From the NCBI GenBank assembly GCA_019055375.1, contig JAHQIW010007046.1:62001-126000 (forward strand): a stretch of 64,000 bases of DNA, in the 5' to 3' direction. Origin of the DNA: Parelaphostrongylus tenuis. Its lineage: Eukaryota; Nematoda; Chromadorea; Rhabditida; Metastrongylidae. The notes beneath the pieces were generated by a model. The model searched no databases, was not told the origin of the DNA, and saw only the letters and a program-made list of their open reading frames with translations. The translations under genes and the position numbers were made by a program. Shown in pieces: positions 37,696 through 49,614 of the stretch. Position 1 is the stretch's first letter. Each line of letters begins with the position of its first letter.

Positions 37696-39316
37696 GTGGG
37701 TTTATTTGTAATATCATATCACTGCTACAAGAGGTTAAATGGAAAGGAGTTTCAGTTTGTATTGATCGGCTAGAAATAAATCCTGTACGAGCTTTTGATT
37801 TTGGTACACAATGATCCCTGATTGTGGAAGAGAATATCTTGTATAGTCATTCACAAAAATGTGCCATATTTAACTGTTATTGGGCCGAGATTACATTATT
37901 GGCAAGCAGGAGCAGAAAAAGAGTGGAAAATGACCATTCCACCAACTCTCAATAGCACAAGGATGCTCATTATAGGAAAAGAATACATTAAATACTTACA
38001 ACGATAATTCTTAAGACGCAGAGCTAATCAGCAGAAAAATGCTAGAAGTATTTGAGCTTTACGTTATTGGCAAAAGATGTAGAGCAATATACTACCAGAG
38101 CTGAGTCCGGTTAAGCGAATGAAAACAAGTTAAAGCGTCCAGTAAAACCAAAAAAGCTTGAAGTGAAAAATTTGTATAATTCGTCCTCAGTGTCAGCGGT
38201 CATTTGTATGGAAGGAAGTCTGAGTCGTATTTGCGAAATCACTGACATTTTTCAAACGGGAAGAAAAAAAAGAGGGAACACAAATGTAGTACTGATGGTC
38301 TTTTGAAACTCATTACTGCAAAAGGTTAAGAGCCTATTTCATTGTGTTTTAGTGGAGAAATTAGCTGTTTCTCAATAAGCATGGGTTCGTGGAGGATGAG
38401 GACGTTAATATTTTACGAGACGCCATTCACAAAAGCCATCGCAAAGAGTGAATTCGTAAATAAACAAGGCTATAGACTCACAATAAAACAGGAGAACTAA
38501 TGAAGGAGCACATAAAACTTTATTGTGCCAAAGCTTGGCAATATATATCGTTTTCTTACTACTTTAAGACACTTATACTCACTTAAAAAAACTGAAGCTG
38601 GGAGCTAAGTAAGTAGAGAAGCGGATTGAAAACGTGGACACATTTATTGCAAATTTTTTGGGAGAAACTAAAGCTTTGCAATACAGCCTCAACGAAGCCA
38701 AGCAAGCAGTGCACTGTGAGTTCTATTAATTTTGAATACCTTTGATGTTATCCAAAGAGAACTATAGTACGGTTTGGTCAAACAAAGTATTTAGAAAGCA
38801 ACGGAGTAACTGGGTCAATGGGTCAAACTAACCCTCTTTCCAATGGTCCCTGCGGAGCAACTTTGACGGATGAAATCACACCTCTTTTTTGTAATGAACG
38901 ACAACATCGCAGTATAGTGTGTATTCAAATGAAAAAAAATTAAAGAAGATTTTGGCTAGGACGAAAATTGCCCCTCTAAGAAACCAGGCAATAAATTGAA
39001 TGATTCCTAGAAATTACTATGGAAACAGAGCGATTTCAAAAGCAATTTCTAAAATAGACACTTCGGCACTGCATTGAAATGCGATAATCATTCTTGAAAA
39101 CTGTTAAAGATAGCAAGTAATCCGGCGTGAACGAAGATCTTGAAAGAAAAACAGCTGATCAGCATGAGCAATCAACACAGCGGCCCACACGATGCAGATA
39201 TTTCGATAATCAATGAAATCTCAAAAATCTAGACGACAAGATGAGAAATTAATATTATTCAAATTATGTGGCTCACGAAGCTCATTGGTAAGAAGGATTG
39301 TATTGTACAATTTGAG
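37696..39316. other. No gene seen
   Basis: AT-rich sequence without repeats or open exons that could be supported. Confidence 0.45.
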
Positions 39317-39435
39317 CATGACCGTTAGTTCGACTTTTCGCCAACCAAGTATCCCCTCTTTCAGGGTCGGCTAATTGGTGTCAGGTTTGCTTGAGAAAAG
39401 CTTCCTCCGTTGTGACAATGGCCGTGACTGCATGT
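39317..39435 (+). mobile_element. SINE family A, degenerate fragment
   Basis: GTTAGTTCGACTTTTCGCCA, CCAAGTATCCC, TCAGGGTCGGCTAATTGGTG and GACAATGGCCGTGACTGCAT follow the order of the family A middle region with many changes. The following open frame to 39579 is not recognised. Confidence 0.4.
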
Positions 39436-39599
39436 AAGGGAAAATTCGGAGCGTTCCAGAGAGTTGACTCAAGATTTATTATAGAATCATTTCGACCTGC
39501 ATTTAGTGAGATTTACGACGAAGAGAAATATCCTCAAGCAGCTACTAAACCCACACATAACGTGAAAGACCTTTGGTGATAGATGCAAGGAAACAAACA

Positions 39600-42213
39600 A
39601 CAAGTGGTGGATCCGCGCAGTTCATCTACTCTTATGGGTGATGAAAATCAAAGAAAATTAATAGTAATTAAATTCCACAAATCATTCCAGGTACATATGC
39701 AGCTGCTTCGCTTCCAAAAATCCGTGAACTCATAGAAACTGCTTTTATTTTATACCTTACTTCGACGTTTTGGAAATGGTAGATAATGTAAGAATACATT
39801 TGAAACATAGATAGGAAAGTCTTATGTTGGACATTGTCACTTACTGTCAAAGTAGATTTTAGTGACCAAATTTGTTTCAAATGAAGCCGTACAGTTGCAA
39901 GGCAAGCGGAAACACAGAAAAATCGAGGAGCAGGGATAAGTAGACATTCTTTGTTGCAACAAATGAATCAAAATCATTCATATTTTCATGCGGAATGGGC
40001 GTAAGTACATGTAAATTTCTTGGTAAGAGGCTAATATTACAAAGCGAGAAACAGAACTGCTCCAAAAAGTGGAAGTAATGGCACTGGCTAACGAGAGTTG
40101 ATTACAAGCTTGTCAATACACATCACCATTACATCTCGTAGTGCTCATTGGAGTGATTCATATATTCCCACTACGTTCTTCCCTGTTGGAGCATGAAATC
40201 TACAATCTATGACACCTCTCCAAAGATAAATGGCGTCTCTCTAAACACAGAGATCTAACGATGCTGAATAATTCAACGAAAGTGTGAAAAGTACGAGTAA
40301 TTAATCTGCCTTCTAAGCTCGCGCTTGTGGTTTGAGGAGGTTGTAAAACGGCACGGCTCTGATCGGTGCTTTTTGACTTGAACGAGTTTAAACTACTACG
40401 ACATTTTCAGTACGAGTAGAAAGCCTCGAAGCGCGTACATAAGGCTGTTATGACAAAATTGCTATCAACTATGAGAAATTTGATAGAAAAACTTTCCGGA
40501 CATCTCATCCGCATTGATGTGATCTGAACGACTCAGTAGGGAAAACTCTTGAAGTCATGCAATTGTACCTCAAACTGCGCAGTGAGAATCAGATACATTA
40601 GTGATAGTTATGCAAATTCAAACATTTATTTGGACAAAGGCGAAGAAAGCCAAAGACCTTAATTGGAAGTGGCGAAATTACTCAAAAATTCCAATGGACT
40701 CATCAAGGGCAGGTGGGTAAATTTTTTTGTAATGCAAATTATCACTCAAATCTATCAAGCACATGGAAAAAATAGCTCTGTGAAAAGTGAACCGAGCCCA
40801 CGTCAGAGGACTGCGAGAACTTCAGGTAATTCCAGCTTCATTAAGTTAACCCTGCATTCAGGAAATTATAGCAAACGTTATTCAATCGTGTCATACATAA
40901 TGAGGTTCCGGAAGACTATGTAGAAATTTGATACCAGAAAAACAGAGAACACTTTTGGTAATTTCTTTTACTCTACATAACGTAGTAGTACACATAATGA
41001 AATTTGGTAATGTTCACCTGTGTTGAACATGAAATTTTATGTCGATTTGAAGCAATTTCTGAGGACGTTGTAGTGAGAATGCTATAAATTTCCGAGAGAT
41101 ATTTCCGACAAATGATCAGCAAATCATTTGTTCTTCTCGAACGAGGGCACACACACGCAGGCATATACATAAGGCGCGAACACACACATGCACACATGTA
41201 TATATACACACATACACAAATACACACAGTGGATAGGCGGAGCATGTTAAAGTTTCCGGAGACGAGGCTGACTGCAATCGCATACCCGGGATTTCTACTA
41301 TGCCACACAATGCTTTCGCATGCAACTTAATCGATTCGATGCACTGGCCTCAATGGCTCCATAGGGCATTCATTCCATCGAAGCAGACATCATCACTAAC
41401 CAATTCACACATCCGGAGAGCAGCGCCAAATCTTAATGTGCACCCATGCGGAAATTAATCAGTATAGAAGCCTGGGCGTGGCTACTTCTCACGAATGCTG
41501 TCCGATAATTCGCTGATGCGAAGACAGTTCAAACCGGTAGCGAACCACAAGGATATACCTAGAAATCAGTGCCCCTTTTATATCTTGAGCACGGAGCAAA
41601 GTTTAGAGTATTAGAAGAAGAAGTGTCACTCGAGAGTGATAACTTTTCTGACTGCTGACAGCCATCTCAAAGTCAGAACCAATGATGAACTAGTAGTCGG
41701 TTATTATGCAGATAATGTCATTTCTGTCAAAGACTTCATCAAGGCAAGCACAAATTTCTCCACAGAGTAACGATGATTCTACAGAATTCATTGATGGCTC
41801 AGGTTTCATCTGCGTGAAATCAGCAATGCTTGTAATTCACATCAACTCCTCAAACCGACTACTCTATGCGTTTGCTGAACGTGGCAATCTTCATATTTCT
41901 TTCACATATTCGTCGTCTTCAAATTTGTCCTTAAAGTAGTCACTGTATCTCTAAATCTCTATCTCTGAAAATGACTGAACATATGATTACATCTGTAGTG
42001 TATTCTTAATGAAACAAAGTGGAGCTTTTATGCTAATACAATGAAATGGAATGTAGTTTAATATAGCCAGCTGGATAGTACCATGAAGTGTCGCAATGCA
42101 AAGCAAAAAAAAAGAAGGATCCACGACGAGAAAGGATAGAGGAATGAGCTTTTGATGTTGACCATTCATTAAGGGTGGGAAATGATCAAACTCCATCATA
42201 TAGGCAGTGGATC
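39600..42213. other. No gene seen; CA/TA-rich tract at 41145-41230
   Basis: The tract mixes ACACAC and ATATAC units. The rest has short frames only; none is splice-supported. Confidence 0.45.
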
Positions 42214-42507
42214 ACAGATGGTGCAGTGGTTAAAGGTGCTCTTCGTCGCACACAAGTTCAATGGTTATTCGCGTACATGGCTCACTAGAGCACCCATCTT
42301 TGCGAGTCGCTAAATTGGTACAAGACTGATCGCAGACTTGCCTGAGAGAATGAAGTAGTGACTCGGTACAGTGGGAGGCTATCGCGAGCCATGGAAAAGG
42401 CCAGATACGCATTCAATCACTTCATACGAAGTCAAGAATTGAAGACGAATGCATGGCGCATCCCTCAAGAATTGATCAGCGCAGGGAGCTCTGTTCTTTT
42501 ATCCTCT
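42214..42507 (+). mobile_element. tRNA-derived SINE (family A)
   Basis: ATGGTGCAGTGGTTAAAGGT, CTTCGTCGCACACAAGTTCA, a damaged B box (GGTTATTCGCG), CGCTAAATTGGTACAAGACT, AGTGACTCGGTACAGTGGGA and tail TTGATCAGCGCAGGGAGCTC. Confidence 0.75.
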
Positions 42508-42954
42508 GAAAAGGTAGTTCAATGGCTGAATTGTCTGTACATAACTTGTGATTGTCTACCAGGTGTGACATGTCGCGTCAAAGTTTGTTGTCCTCAAATT
42601 AAACACGTAATAATTTGCCATTTTCAAAAACGTGGGAAATTTATTTTGCTCACAGCACGGTACTGGACCGAGAAACTATGCTTGTTGCAGGCTATCTTCA
42701 ACCACTGTACCAAATAATCCGCATTTTATATGACAAAGCGATTCTGCCCGTGATTCAGTTCTGAATAAAAGAAATGGTGAACGCACCATTTAGTGGCCCA
42801 ATAGATTAAAGTCGCTATGATGAATACGTATAGAAATTTATTGCCTTAACGATTTGCTTCACTCATCATTCACAGCATTGATGTAGACGTTCAAATCGCA
42901 GCGTACATGCAAATCGCTCTGCACACAGCAGACAGTCTAAATACGTTTTAAGGG

Positions 42955-43065
42955 TATTTTTACTTTTTACTAGATATTCGTTCACATGGGCGGATAGCGA
43001 AGCGGCTGGTGATGGAACCTCTCGGAAAGCAAGATGCTTATTCGGCTTCTTCCCGTGACACTGTT
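42955..43065 (+). repeat. tRNA-like repeat, left member of an inverted pair
   Basis: TATTTTTACTTTTTACTAGA, ATTCGTTCACATGGGCGGAT, AGCGAAGCGGCT ... ATTCGGCTTCTTCCCG. The inverted relative is at 43880-43990. The two face inward, about 0.85 kb apart. The long gap before the B-box-like region suggests a type II (Leu/Ser) tRNA ancestor. Confidence 0.45.
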
Positions 43066-43659
43066 CTGTAATCACATGAGAAGGCCTTATCCCTACATTC
43101 CTCTAGATCACAGGAAAATTTGACTCAACCGGTATTTTATGACATTCATGCAGTGGACGAGGTTTTTAACAACAACCGAAACAACACACTAGTTGTTGAA
43201 AGACGATGGGACGATAACTAGGCAGCGAGTTGAATTCAACCCGCTGGAATCTTTCCAGGAGATCTGATGCCGGGCCACGTAATCAATTAGATAATTAGAT
43301 AACTAGGTAAATAGTTAAATGATTAAATGAACAAATATATAACATACACATTGCCACCCTCTTCTTGAAGTTTCACTAACGATAGAGATTACACTGAGTA
43401 GTATTTTTCAGGTCACATTGAAAGCGAATCCTCATTGGTAGATGGAAGCTGCACGGCGCTGGGTTTTTAGAAGATTTGACAAGACTGACAAGAATGATTA
43501 TATTGTAAGAAGCACTAAATAGAGCTATAAATGCTAATGAAGAACAGATGTTGCTCACCGTGAGGATGGTAAGACGTTTGCCTCGGCTCCATCCAATTGA
43601 GCCCATTAGTGGTGTCAAAAAGAACGTAGGGACGAGATTTAACTGTATCACGTGCTATC

Positions 43660-43800
43660 ACCATAACGTCTCCCCTTCTATGATATAATGTTCACTGTAA
43701 AGCGCATGGCACTGATGAAGCGGGCGATACCGCCGAGCGCACTTATGCCACTGATGCAGTATTCTCGAAAAGGTTCTGAACATTCTCACAAATTGTTCTT
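43660..43800 (+). mobile_element. Family C repeat carrying a hammerhead motif
   Basis: AACGTCTCCCCTTCTATGAT upstream, a hammerhead at 43707-43750, then TATTCTCGAAAAGGTTCTGA and ACATTCTCACAAATTGTT downstream: same layout as 30120-30300. Confidence 0.55.
43707..43750 (+). ncRNA. Hammerhead ribozyme motif, family C
   Basis: Stem I TGGCA (43707-43711) pairs with TGCCA (43746-43750). Intact core CTGATGA, stem II GCGG-GCGATA-CCGC, then GAGC where GAAA is expected. The stem I sequence differs completely from the copy at 30173 but still pairs, i.e. compensatory change. The altered GAAA predicts inactivity. Confidence 0.55.
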
Positions 43801-43879
43801 CAGCCTTCCAATGAACATCAGTGCCATCTTCCTGTGATCTAGAGGGAAGTCGAGATAAGACGTTCTTCTGTTATTACAG

Positions 43880-43990
43880 GAGAGTGATGCGGAAAGGAGT
43901 CGAACAAGCACCTTAGTTCAGGAAAGGTTCCATGAGTAACCGTTCCGCTATCCTCCTATGTGAACGAATACCTAGCATAAAGTAAAAATA
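43880..43990 (-). repeat. tRNA-like repeat, right member of an inverted pair
   Basis: Minus strand: TATTTTTACTTTATGCTAGG, ATTCGTTCACATAGGAGGAT, AGCGGAACGGTTAC, and TGTTCGACTCCTTTCCGCAT (B-box-like). See 42955. A more decayed relative may be at 7085-7135. Confidence 0.45.
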
Positions 43991-44425
43991 CTAGAGCGAA
44001 TGCGATCAAGGACAAATGAAAAATGAATGTTCATCATGTTCAAAACCTAGTATCTCAGAAGTCTTCAATGAACAGCATTAAACAATGAAAAACATCGGGC
44101 AAGAAAAATAGTTGAACTGCTGCTGATGGTCTTGAATGAAGTGAGCAATTTTCCCGCAGTGCTGAATAACAGCTGTCGCGTCATTGAAAACGACAAGCAG
44201 TTCTTTTTAGATTGGTTATTATTGATCTAAGGATAGCTAAGGTCGCAAGATCACTGGAGGATATATGTGAAGAATTACATGATACCAAAAAAGCTTATTA
44301 TGGCCATCTATTTACTGGATTATTGATTAATACTTTTTCGATTAACTGCACCGATATCTGGTATTTATTTTGATTATTTTACGCATAGAAAACCAGCCTA
44401 TGAATCTAACTGACATATGATTTAG

Positions 44426-44590
44426 AACTTTTGAAGAGTGTTCCTCTTGCCAGAAATCTAAAAAAATGCCTCGCTAACACAATTCTGTTGTACGACAACA
44501 AGGAAATCCAGGAACAATACGCGGCAAAAGTGAGAATCGATTACTCTGGTACGCAACCGTACCTGGATTTAATGGCAAAAATTCCTAGAT
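44426..44590 (+). CDS. Candidate exon, possibly G-protein alpha-like
   Basis: Acceptor GATTTAG and donor AGAT|GTAAGA enclose 165 open nt: LLKSVPLARNLKKCLANTIL, LYDNKEIQEQYAAKVRIDYS, GTQPYLDLMAKIPR. The pattern LY-(D)-IQE-Y ... S ... YLDLM-KI loosely resembles the helical domain of G alpha subunits (LW-DP-IQE-Y ... S--YYL-D--RI). No P-loop or switch exon was found nearby, so the assignment is weak. If not spliced at 44590 the frame ends at TAA 44611-44613. Confidence 0.3.
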
Positions 44591-44613
44591 GTAAGAAGAC
44601 GTATCTACTCTAA

Positions 44614-47303
44614 TGGGGATGCTAGACAACTGGACACCAACATCTGGAGAAAGTTTTAGTTTTGATACCAGAATTCAAAGAAAAACTAGAGTAGAGAGTT
44701 CTTTTAAAATTTATTTAATGTCAAGCTAGTGATTAGATTCTCGATTAGATGTTTGAAAAGGCATTTAATGAAAGAAAACTCTACTATTGCTGTTTCAAAG
44801 ACCAACATTTGTCATTTCTTTGATGAGCTTTCTGATCCGTGCAAATAGCCATTAACCGTTGAATGCCAGCGAACCAGCATGGAAGGTGTTTGTCGAGACT
44901 GAAACGATGATTGCGTCGTGCAGTCAGGCATTTCTCATTCAGCTCGTCCAACCCCCATACGACTCATTTCTTCCATCACTGAGCATCCTAATGAATAAGG
45001 CATAAGAATATGCTTACAATTAAAGCACAAAATGCTAAAAGGAATAGCTACTCTTATTTGTTCAGCTGTATTGGAGTCATTCGCTCGATTATTCGAAGAT
45101 TTCCTTAGTAAAACTGATCCCAGCAAAGGAACACAGGGTACGGAGTCAAAAGTTTCCGGTAATAAAAAGCTAATGGGGTCTCTGCGATGAAACAAAAGTC
45201 AACTGCTGTCATGATAACTCTGCTATAAAATCACTAAACGTCGTACATCTTCTCTAATATTGATGAAATAAAATCGTTAAGAGACAAAAAATATGTCAGT
45301 TTAATACAAAATAGATAATTTCAAAATGAAAAAGCGAAGGATCAAAAGATGAGACATTCGATGTTGAGGCCTGCTAGTGCATTTCTCATCCAATTTGTGC
45401 AGTCGTCGAGGAAACGGAATGTCGATTTAGTATTACAATGAAATGTGATTGAGAAGCCAGTCAGTCGATGGATCAGCGTTCGCTGTCTAGACTGCGGGAA
45501 GGTCGGCAATGACATGACATTTCTCCCGACGAATTATAATTTGATGATCTTTGCTGAAAGGATAGTATAGTAGTATGTATATGAGACATAGCTTGGTGGA
45601 GTTTCAATGAAATTGAAGTCACAATCGAAATTCTGCCTAGATCATTTGACAAAATGAAAGCTCAATTATTAGAGCAAACTTTAGGTAAATTCAATTTAAA
45701 AAAATGTAATGGCACCAAATTATAGTCCTCTGACAAATTACCTTTCTCCATTAACTCTTCTAAAAAAATGTAATGGCACCAAATTATAGTCCTCTGACAA
45801 ATTACCTTTCTCCATTAACTCTTCTTCGAGCGCTCTTTTTTCTCCCTTGTTCTCATTTCTCTTGCTCTTTTTATGGACTTCATTGTTGTGTTTATGGTCT
45901 CTGCTTTGCACTCATTATTTCAGCAAAATGGATGCCATGGAAAACGTGGTCCTTTGTCGCATAAAAATATTACAACATAATAGAAAATAGTACAAACACT
46001 GAATAATTTCCTTACGCAACCTTCCGCATTTATTTTTAGTTTGAGTGGTCTTCCAAGAGTCTAGCTGTGTTCTCCATTTTCATTCACTTATTCGCAGATC
46101 ATATTATACTGAGGCTACTAAGAGCTTCACAAAAAAGGGAACATTCATGTAACAGTCGCTGGGGATCGCTCAAGTGGCGCGTCTCTGAGGGTCAACGTTA
46201 GCCCATGCAGCACGCCATATTTCGATCACTTGCATACCATATCATATGTTTATTCTATGAGTGACTAAAGTATAAATAACGAGTTCTTACAGGCATGAAT
46301 TTTCGCACATCGACATCATCGAATAATTTTATTCATCGTACTATAGATGATATTTTGCACTTGTTATGCTTCAAATTTTGTTGTTTTCTCCGATAGAAGT
46401 GGGATTTTCTAGCCTTTCTTTAATCCGTTGCATTTTTTTTGACAACGTTGTTTCTGGAAGCGATTAAACCTTTCCGTCACTAAATTGTGGCATTTATATC
46501 AGAGTCGAATATTAAATTCATTTGTTGCACTTTCGGCGGCGATCAAATACGATATTCGTCTTCTTTCTATTTCTTCTTTTCCTAAACTCTATTCAATGAA
46601 GAATTTCATTGTGAGGATCACTTATATATTGCGATCTTGGTCATTGTCCTAGACATGATAGGCTTCCTGACCAGAATCAACTATCAAAAATTCTTTATTT
46701 TTCAATAGGGCTAGCTGTCAAAAGGTAGACAAATAAGGTGATAGTTGTCAGTCAGGATTTCCTATGATGAAAAAATAGTGATTTCTTTCATAATTTTCAA
46801 AGGTATATTCGGTTCAGTGCTCAGATCTGATTTTTGATAAGTTACGAACCATATAAAAAGTGCTAACAAAACAGATTGTAGAGATTATTCGAGAAAATAC
46901 CCTACCATGATCATCAACTCGCGAGCTTTTGTCTGATGATCGAAGTGTGCTACGCTGTCACTAATTCACATAAAGCGATGAAGTCAGGCAAAACTAACAA
47001 ATCCACGATGGCCTTTAGTCGAGCTTTGTCGTTGCTGATCAAGAGGCTGTTGTGCCCGTCAGCGGAATATATTCAATTACATGAATATAATGCCTATCGG
47101 ATAAATCTAATTAGACTCTTTCAACAAAACACTTGGTTCTGCGACCCATTCGCCCAGATTGGTGCCGGACCCTATTTTGCTGTGACAACAATCGCTTCCT
47201 TACAGTAGGAATGCAACCTTTTTGGTTGTCGGATTTTATAAAGAACATGCTCAAGAAAAGGTACCCTCATATAATGTCAAATTAAAATACTGAAACATTA
47301 GTG
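44614..47303. other. No gene seen apart from a tandem duplication
   Basis: AT-rich. A 90-codon plus-strand frame at 46936-47208 lacks splice or family support. Confidence 0.45.
45697..45824 (+). repeat. Perfect 64-bp tandem duplication
   Basis: 45697-45760 and 45761-45824 are identical, each starting TAAAAAAATGTAATGGCACC and ending CCATTAACTCTTC. No mismatch seen. Confidence 0.95.
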
Positions 47304-47582
47304 TATGTGACTTAAAGGTTAGAGATGTTCTGCGTCGGAGACAAGGTCGATGGTACGATCTTGCCTCATGGCTCACCAAGCCCTTCATCTTTCCGGAATC
47401 GATAAATTGATACCAGACTTGCTTAGTGATAAGCGGAACTGACTCGATATATCGATAGACGACTGCGAATCATTGTAAAGGTCAAATATACATTCAATCA
47501 CTTCCAACGAAAGTAAAAATTGAAGACAAATGCATGGCGCATCGTTCAGGGATTGATCAGGTAGAAAGCTTTATTATTTTTA
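47304..47582 (+). mobile_element. SINE family A, degenerate copy
   Basis: CTTAAAGGTTAGAGATGTTC, GTCGGAGACAAGGTCGATGG, GGCTCACCAAGCCCTTCATC, GATAAATTGATACCAGACTT, GACTCGATATATCGATAGAC, TGCATGGCGCATCGTTCAGG. The A box is damaged (GTGACTTAAAGG). Confidence 0.7.
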
Positions 47583-48204
47583 CAATAAAATATGTTACTG
47601 GTCAAAGATAGATTGATTCAATACTTATATATAACATTAATAGAATATAGTTTCGCAGAGTATGCTCCAGTATTGTAAAGTAGTGTATTGTTATTGTTGG
47701 TCTGATATATTACAGGATAATTCGTTAAGTGTTGATCAATACCTTCAAGATACGACGTTCATTCCACTAAATTATGCATCATAAAAGTGAGTGAAGGCAT
47801 ATTTCGTCCGTGTAATGACTTTCGGAGTCGCACCGATGTACTCGACTAATCTTTTTATGCCAGACGTTTTTAGGACCATTTTGCTCGCCGAGGATAATGG
47901 AGGGCCTGTTTAATCTGGAGCGTGAGATGGAACCAGAAATCACGTATGAGTTGTAAGACATCACTCATCACATGACGTGTGCTTCGTAATAATAACATGC
48001 GATGGATCAGAATCGTCATTCAATTTATATAGTAAGGATTGTCGAAACAAATTTCCAAAAAAAAGTTTTGTTTTGAGAATAGGTTTAGAGACTTATCTCC
48101 CTGACCATTTGCTCCATTTTCCCATTCAATGCATTCAATACATTTGTACAAAAGATTTGGAAAATTTTATGAACTTTGTAGATGAAAATCTTTTGTCCAA
48201 CCAT

Positions 48205-48290
48205 TTTTAGCGGTGGTATGAAGGTATTGATGCACTCGATGATGTAGAGTGCTGTGCTAAATTCTTGATGGGACATTTGATTTATTTTTC
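48205..48290 (+). repeat. Family B end fragment
   Basis: AGCGGTGGTATGAAGGTATT followed by GATGATGTAGAGTGCTGTGC matches the flank plus terminus seen at 29770-29830 and 37406. Confidence 0.4.
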
Positions 48291-49244
48291 ACCTTTCATA
48301 ATAGATTTCCCGTCAATTATTGCAAAGGGCAATAAAACTTACCGTGAAAATGCCCACGCTCAATTCCATTCTAATTGGAAAAGGTTCGCTAGATAACAAA
48401 GATTATTGAAATTGGAAAAACTAACTCTTCTGCATATCTATGAAAGAAGTGTGCGCTAGGATAATGGGGCATCATTAGAAATTCAATACTTATGAAGGAA
48501 AAAAATTTAATCGTTGTCCAGTATGCTTGAAATCCTTCAAAATAGAACCGGATAGCTTGTGGGCATTGTAGAAAAATACTGATGAGTTACTTCTTCGGGC
48601 TTGTGATTTTTTTGGTGTTATGGCATAGAAAGCTAATTAGTTAATTTCGAAGTCTGATACTTACATCCATACTTAGATTATCGTGTATAGTTCAACTCTC
48701 ACTTATATCAGTGTCGTAAGGCCTTATGCACTAAACATGGATCCTGCAAGCCAAGTATTCGTAGTTTCCACAAAGAAAAATTAGTACGCTATGAACGCTC
48801 AAATTTATGTAGTACGAGTTAGAACGTCAATCATGGTGCAGGTAGAGCAATTGATGTGATGCCGATCATCACGATCACGATCACGGTGCTGATCCGATCG
48901 CGCACCGAGCTCATGGAGATTAGATAAAATCCCCTATGACTCCTGAAAACTGCAACTATCCGACTTATCAAGAATAGGTTCACTTTTTGTTATCAAAATA
49001 ATAAGTTGCGAACTCGCGTACGTAAAGTGTGCAAGCCATTGTGAATGATGAATGAGGAAAGAATCGAACATCAGAAGTGCAGGGATCCGTATTGGTGGAG
49101 AGACAGGTCGTGTAAAAAAATATCAAAAAAATTATAACAAAATCTTTTCTAATAATTTGAAATTATAATATTTATACTGCTTTTTTCGCAGTGTTATGAT
49201 GTTACTTATATAACTAAGAGAATTGAGTGGTGAACAAAAATCTA

Positions 49245-49316
49245 GCCTTAGGCGGGAATTGAACCCACGTTTCATCCTATCTGGGGACGCGTGCTCTACC
49301 ACTACACCACTGAGGC
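49245..49316 (-). tRNA. tRNA-like sequence, left arm
   Basis: Minus-strand copy of 49543-49614 with A in the T loop (TTCAATT) and one acceptor mismatch (CTAAGGC). Followed on the minus strand by TTTTT at 49240-49236. Probably a repeat-borne pseudo-tRNA. Confidence 0.5.
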
Positions 49317-49542
49317 ACATTTGCCACACCACTCATTCTCGAACATCTCTATGTTAGTTATCAGCCACCAACCTTTTAATAGGTTTGGTCGGATATGCGA
49401 TATCGCTATATAAATCCCGTTAAGCTGACAGCCACTGCTATATCTAATAATTCAAAATTATAGCATCCGACCAAACCTGTTGAAAGGTTGGTGGCTGATA
49501 GCTAACATAGAGATGTTGAAGAATGAGTGGTGGGGCAAATGT

Positions 49543-49614
49543 GCCTCAGTGGTGTAGTGGTAGAGCACGCGTCCCCGGATAGGATGAAACGTGGGTTCGA
49601 TTCCCGCCTGAGGC
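49543..49614 (+). tRNA. tRNA-like sequence, right arm
   Basis: 72 nt: perfect 7-bp acceptor GCCTCAG/CTGAGGC; A box TGGTGTAGTGG; exact B box GGTTCGATTCC with T stem GTGGG/CCCGC; a possible anticodon stem CGTCC/GGATG around loop CCGGATA; terminator TTTTT at 49619-49623. The loop lacks U33 and the D arm pairs poorly, so it is likely a Pol III-transcribable pseudo-tRNA, not a decoding tRNA. Confidence 0.55.

Noticed and set aside
41145..41230. Tandem repeats as a CRISPR-like array
   Set aside because: Simple CA/TA repeats without spacers; not expected in a eukaryote.
46936..47208. 90-codon plus-strand frame as a gene
   Set aside because: No acceptor, no recognised motif, and unremarkable composition.
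49543..49614. Functional decoding tRNA
   Set aside because: No U33, a weak D arm, and its position in both arms of a palindrome fit a repeat-borne pseudo-tRNA better, although Pol III signals are good.
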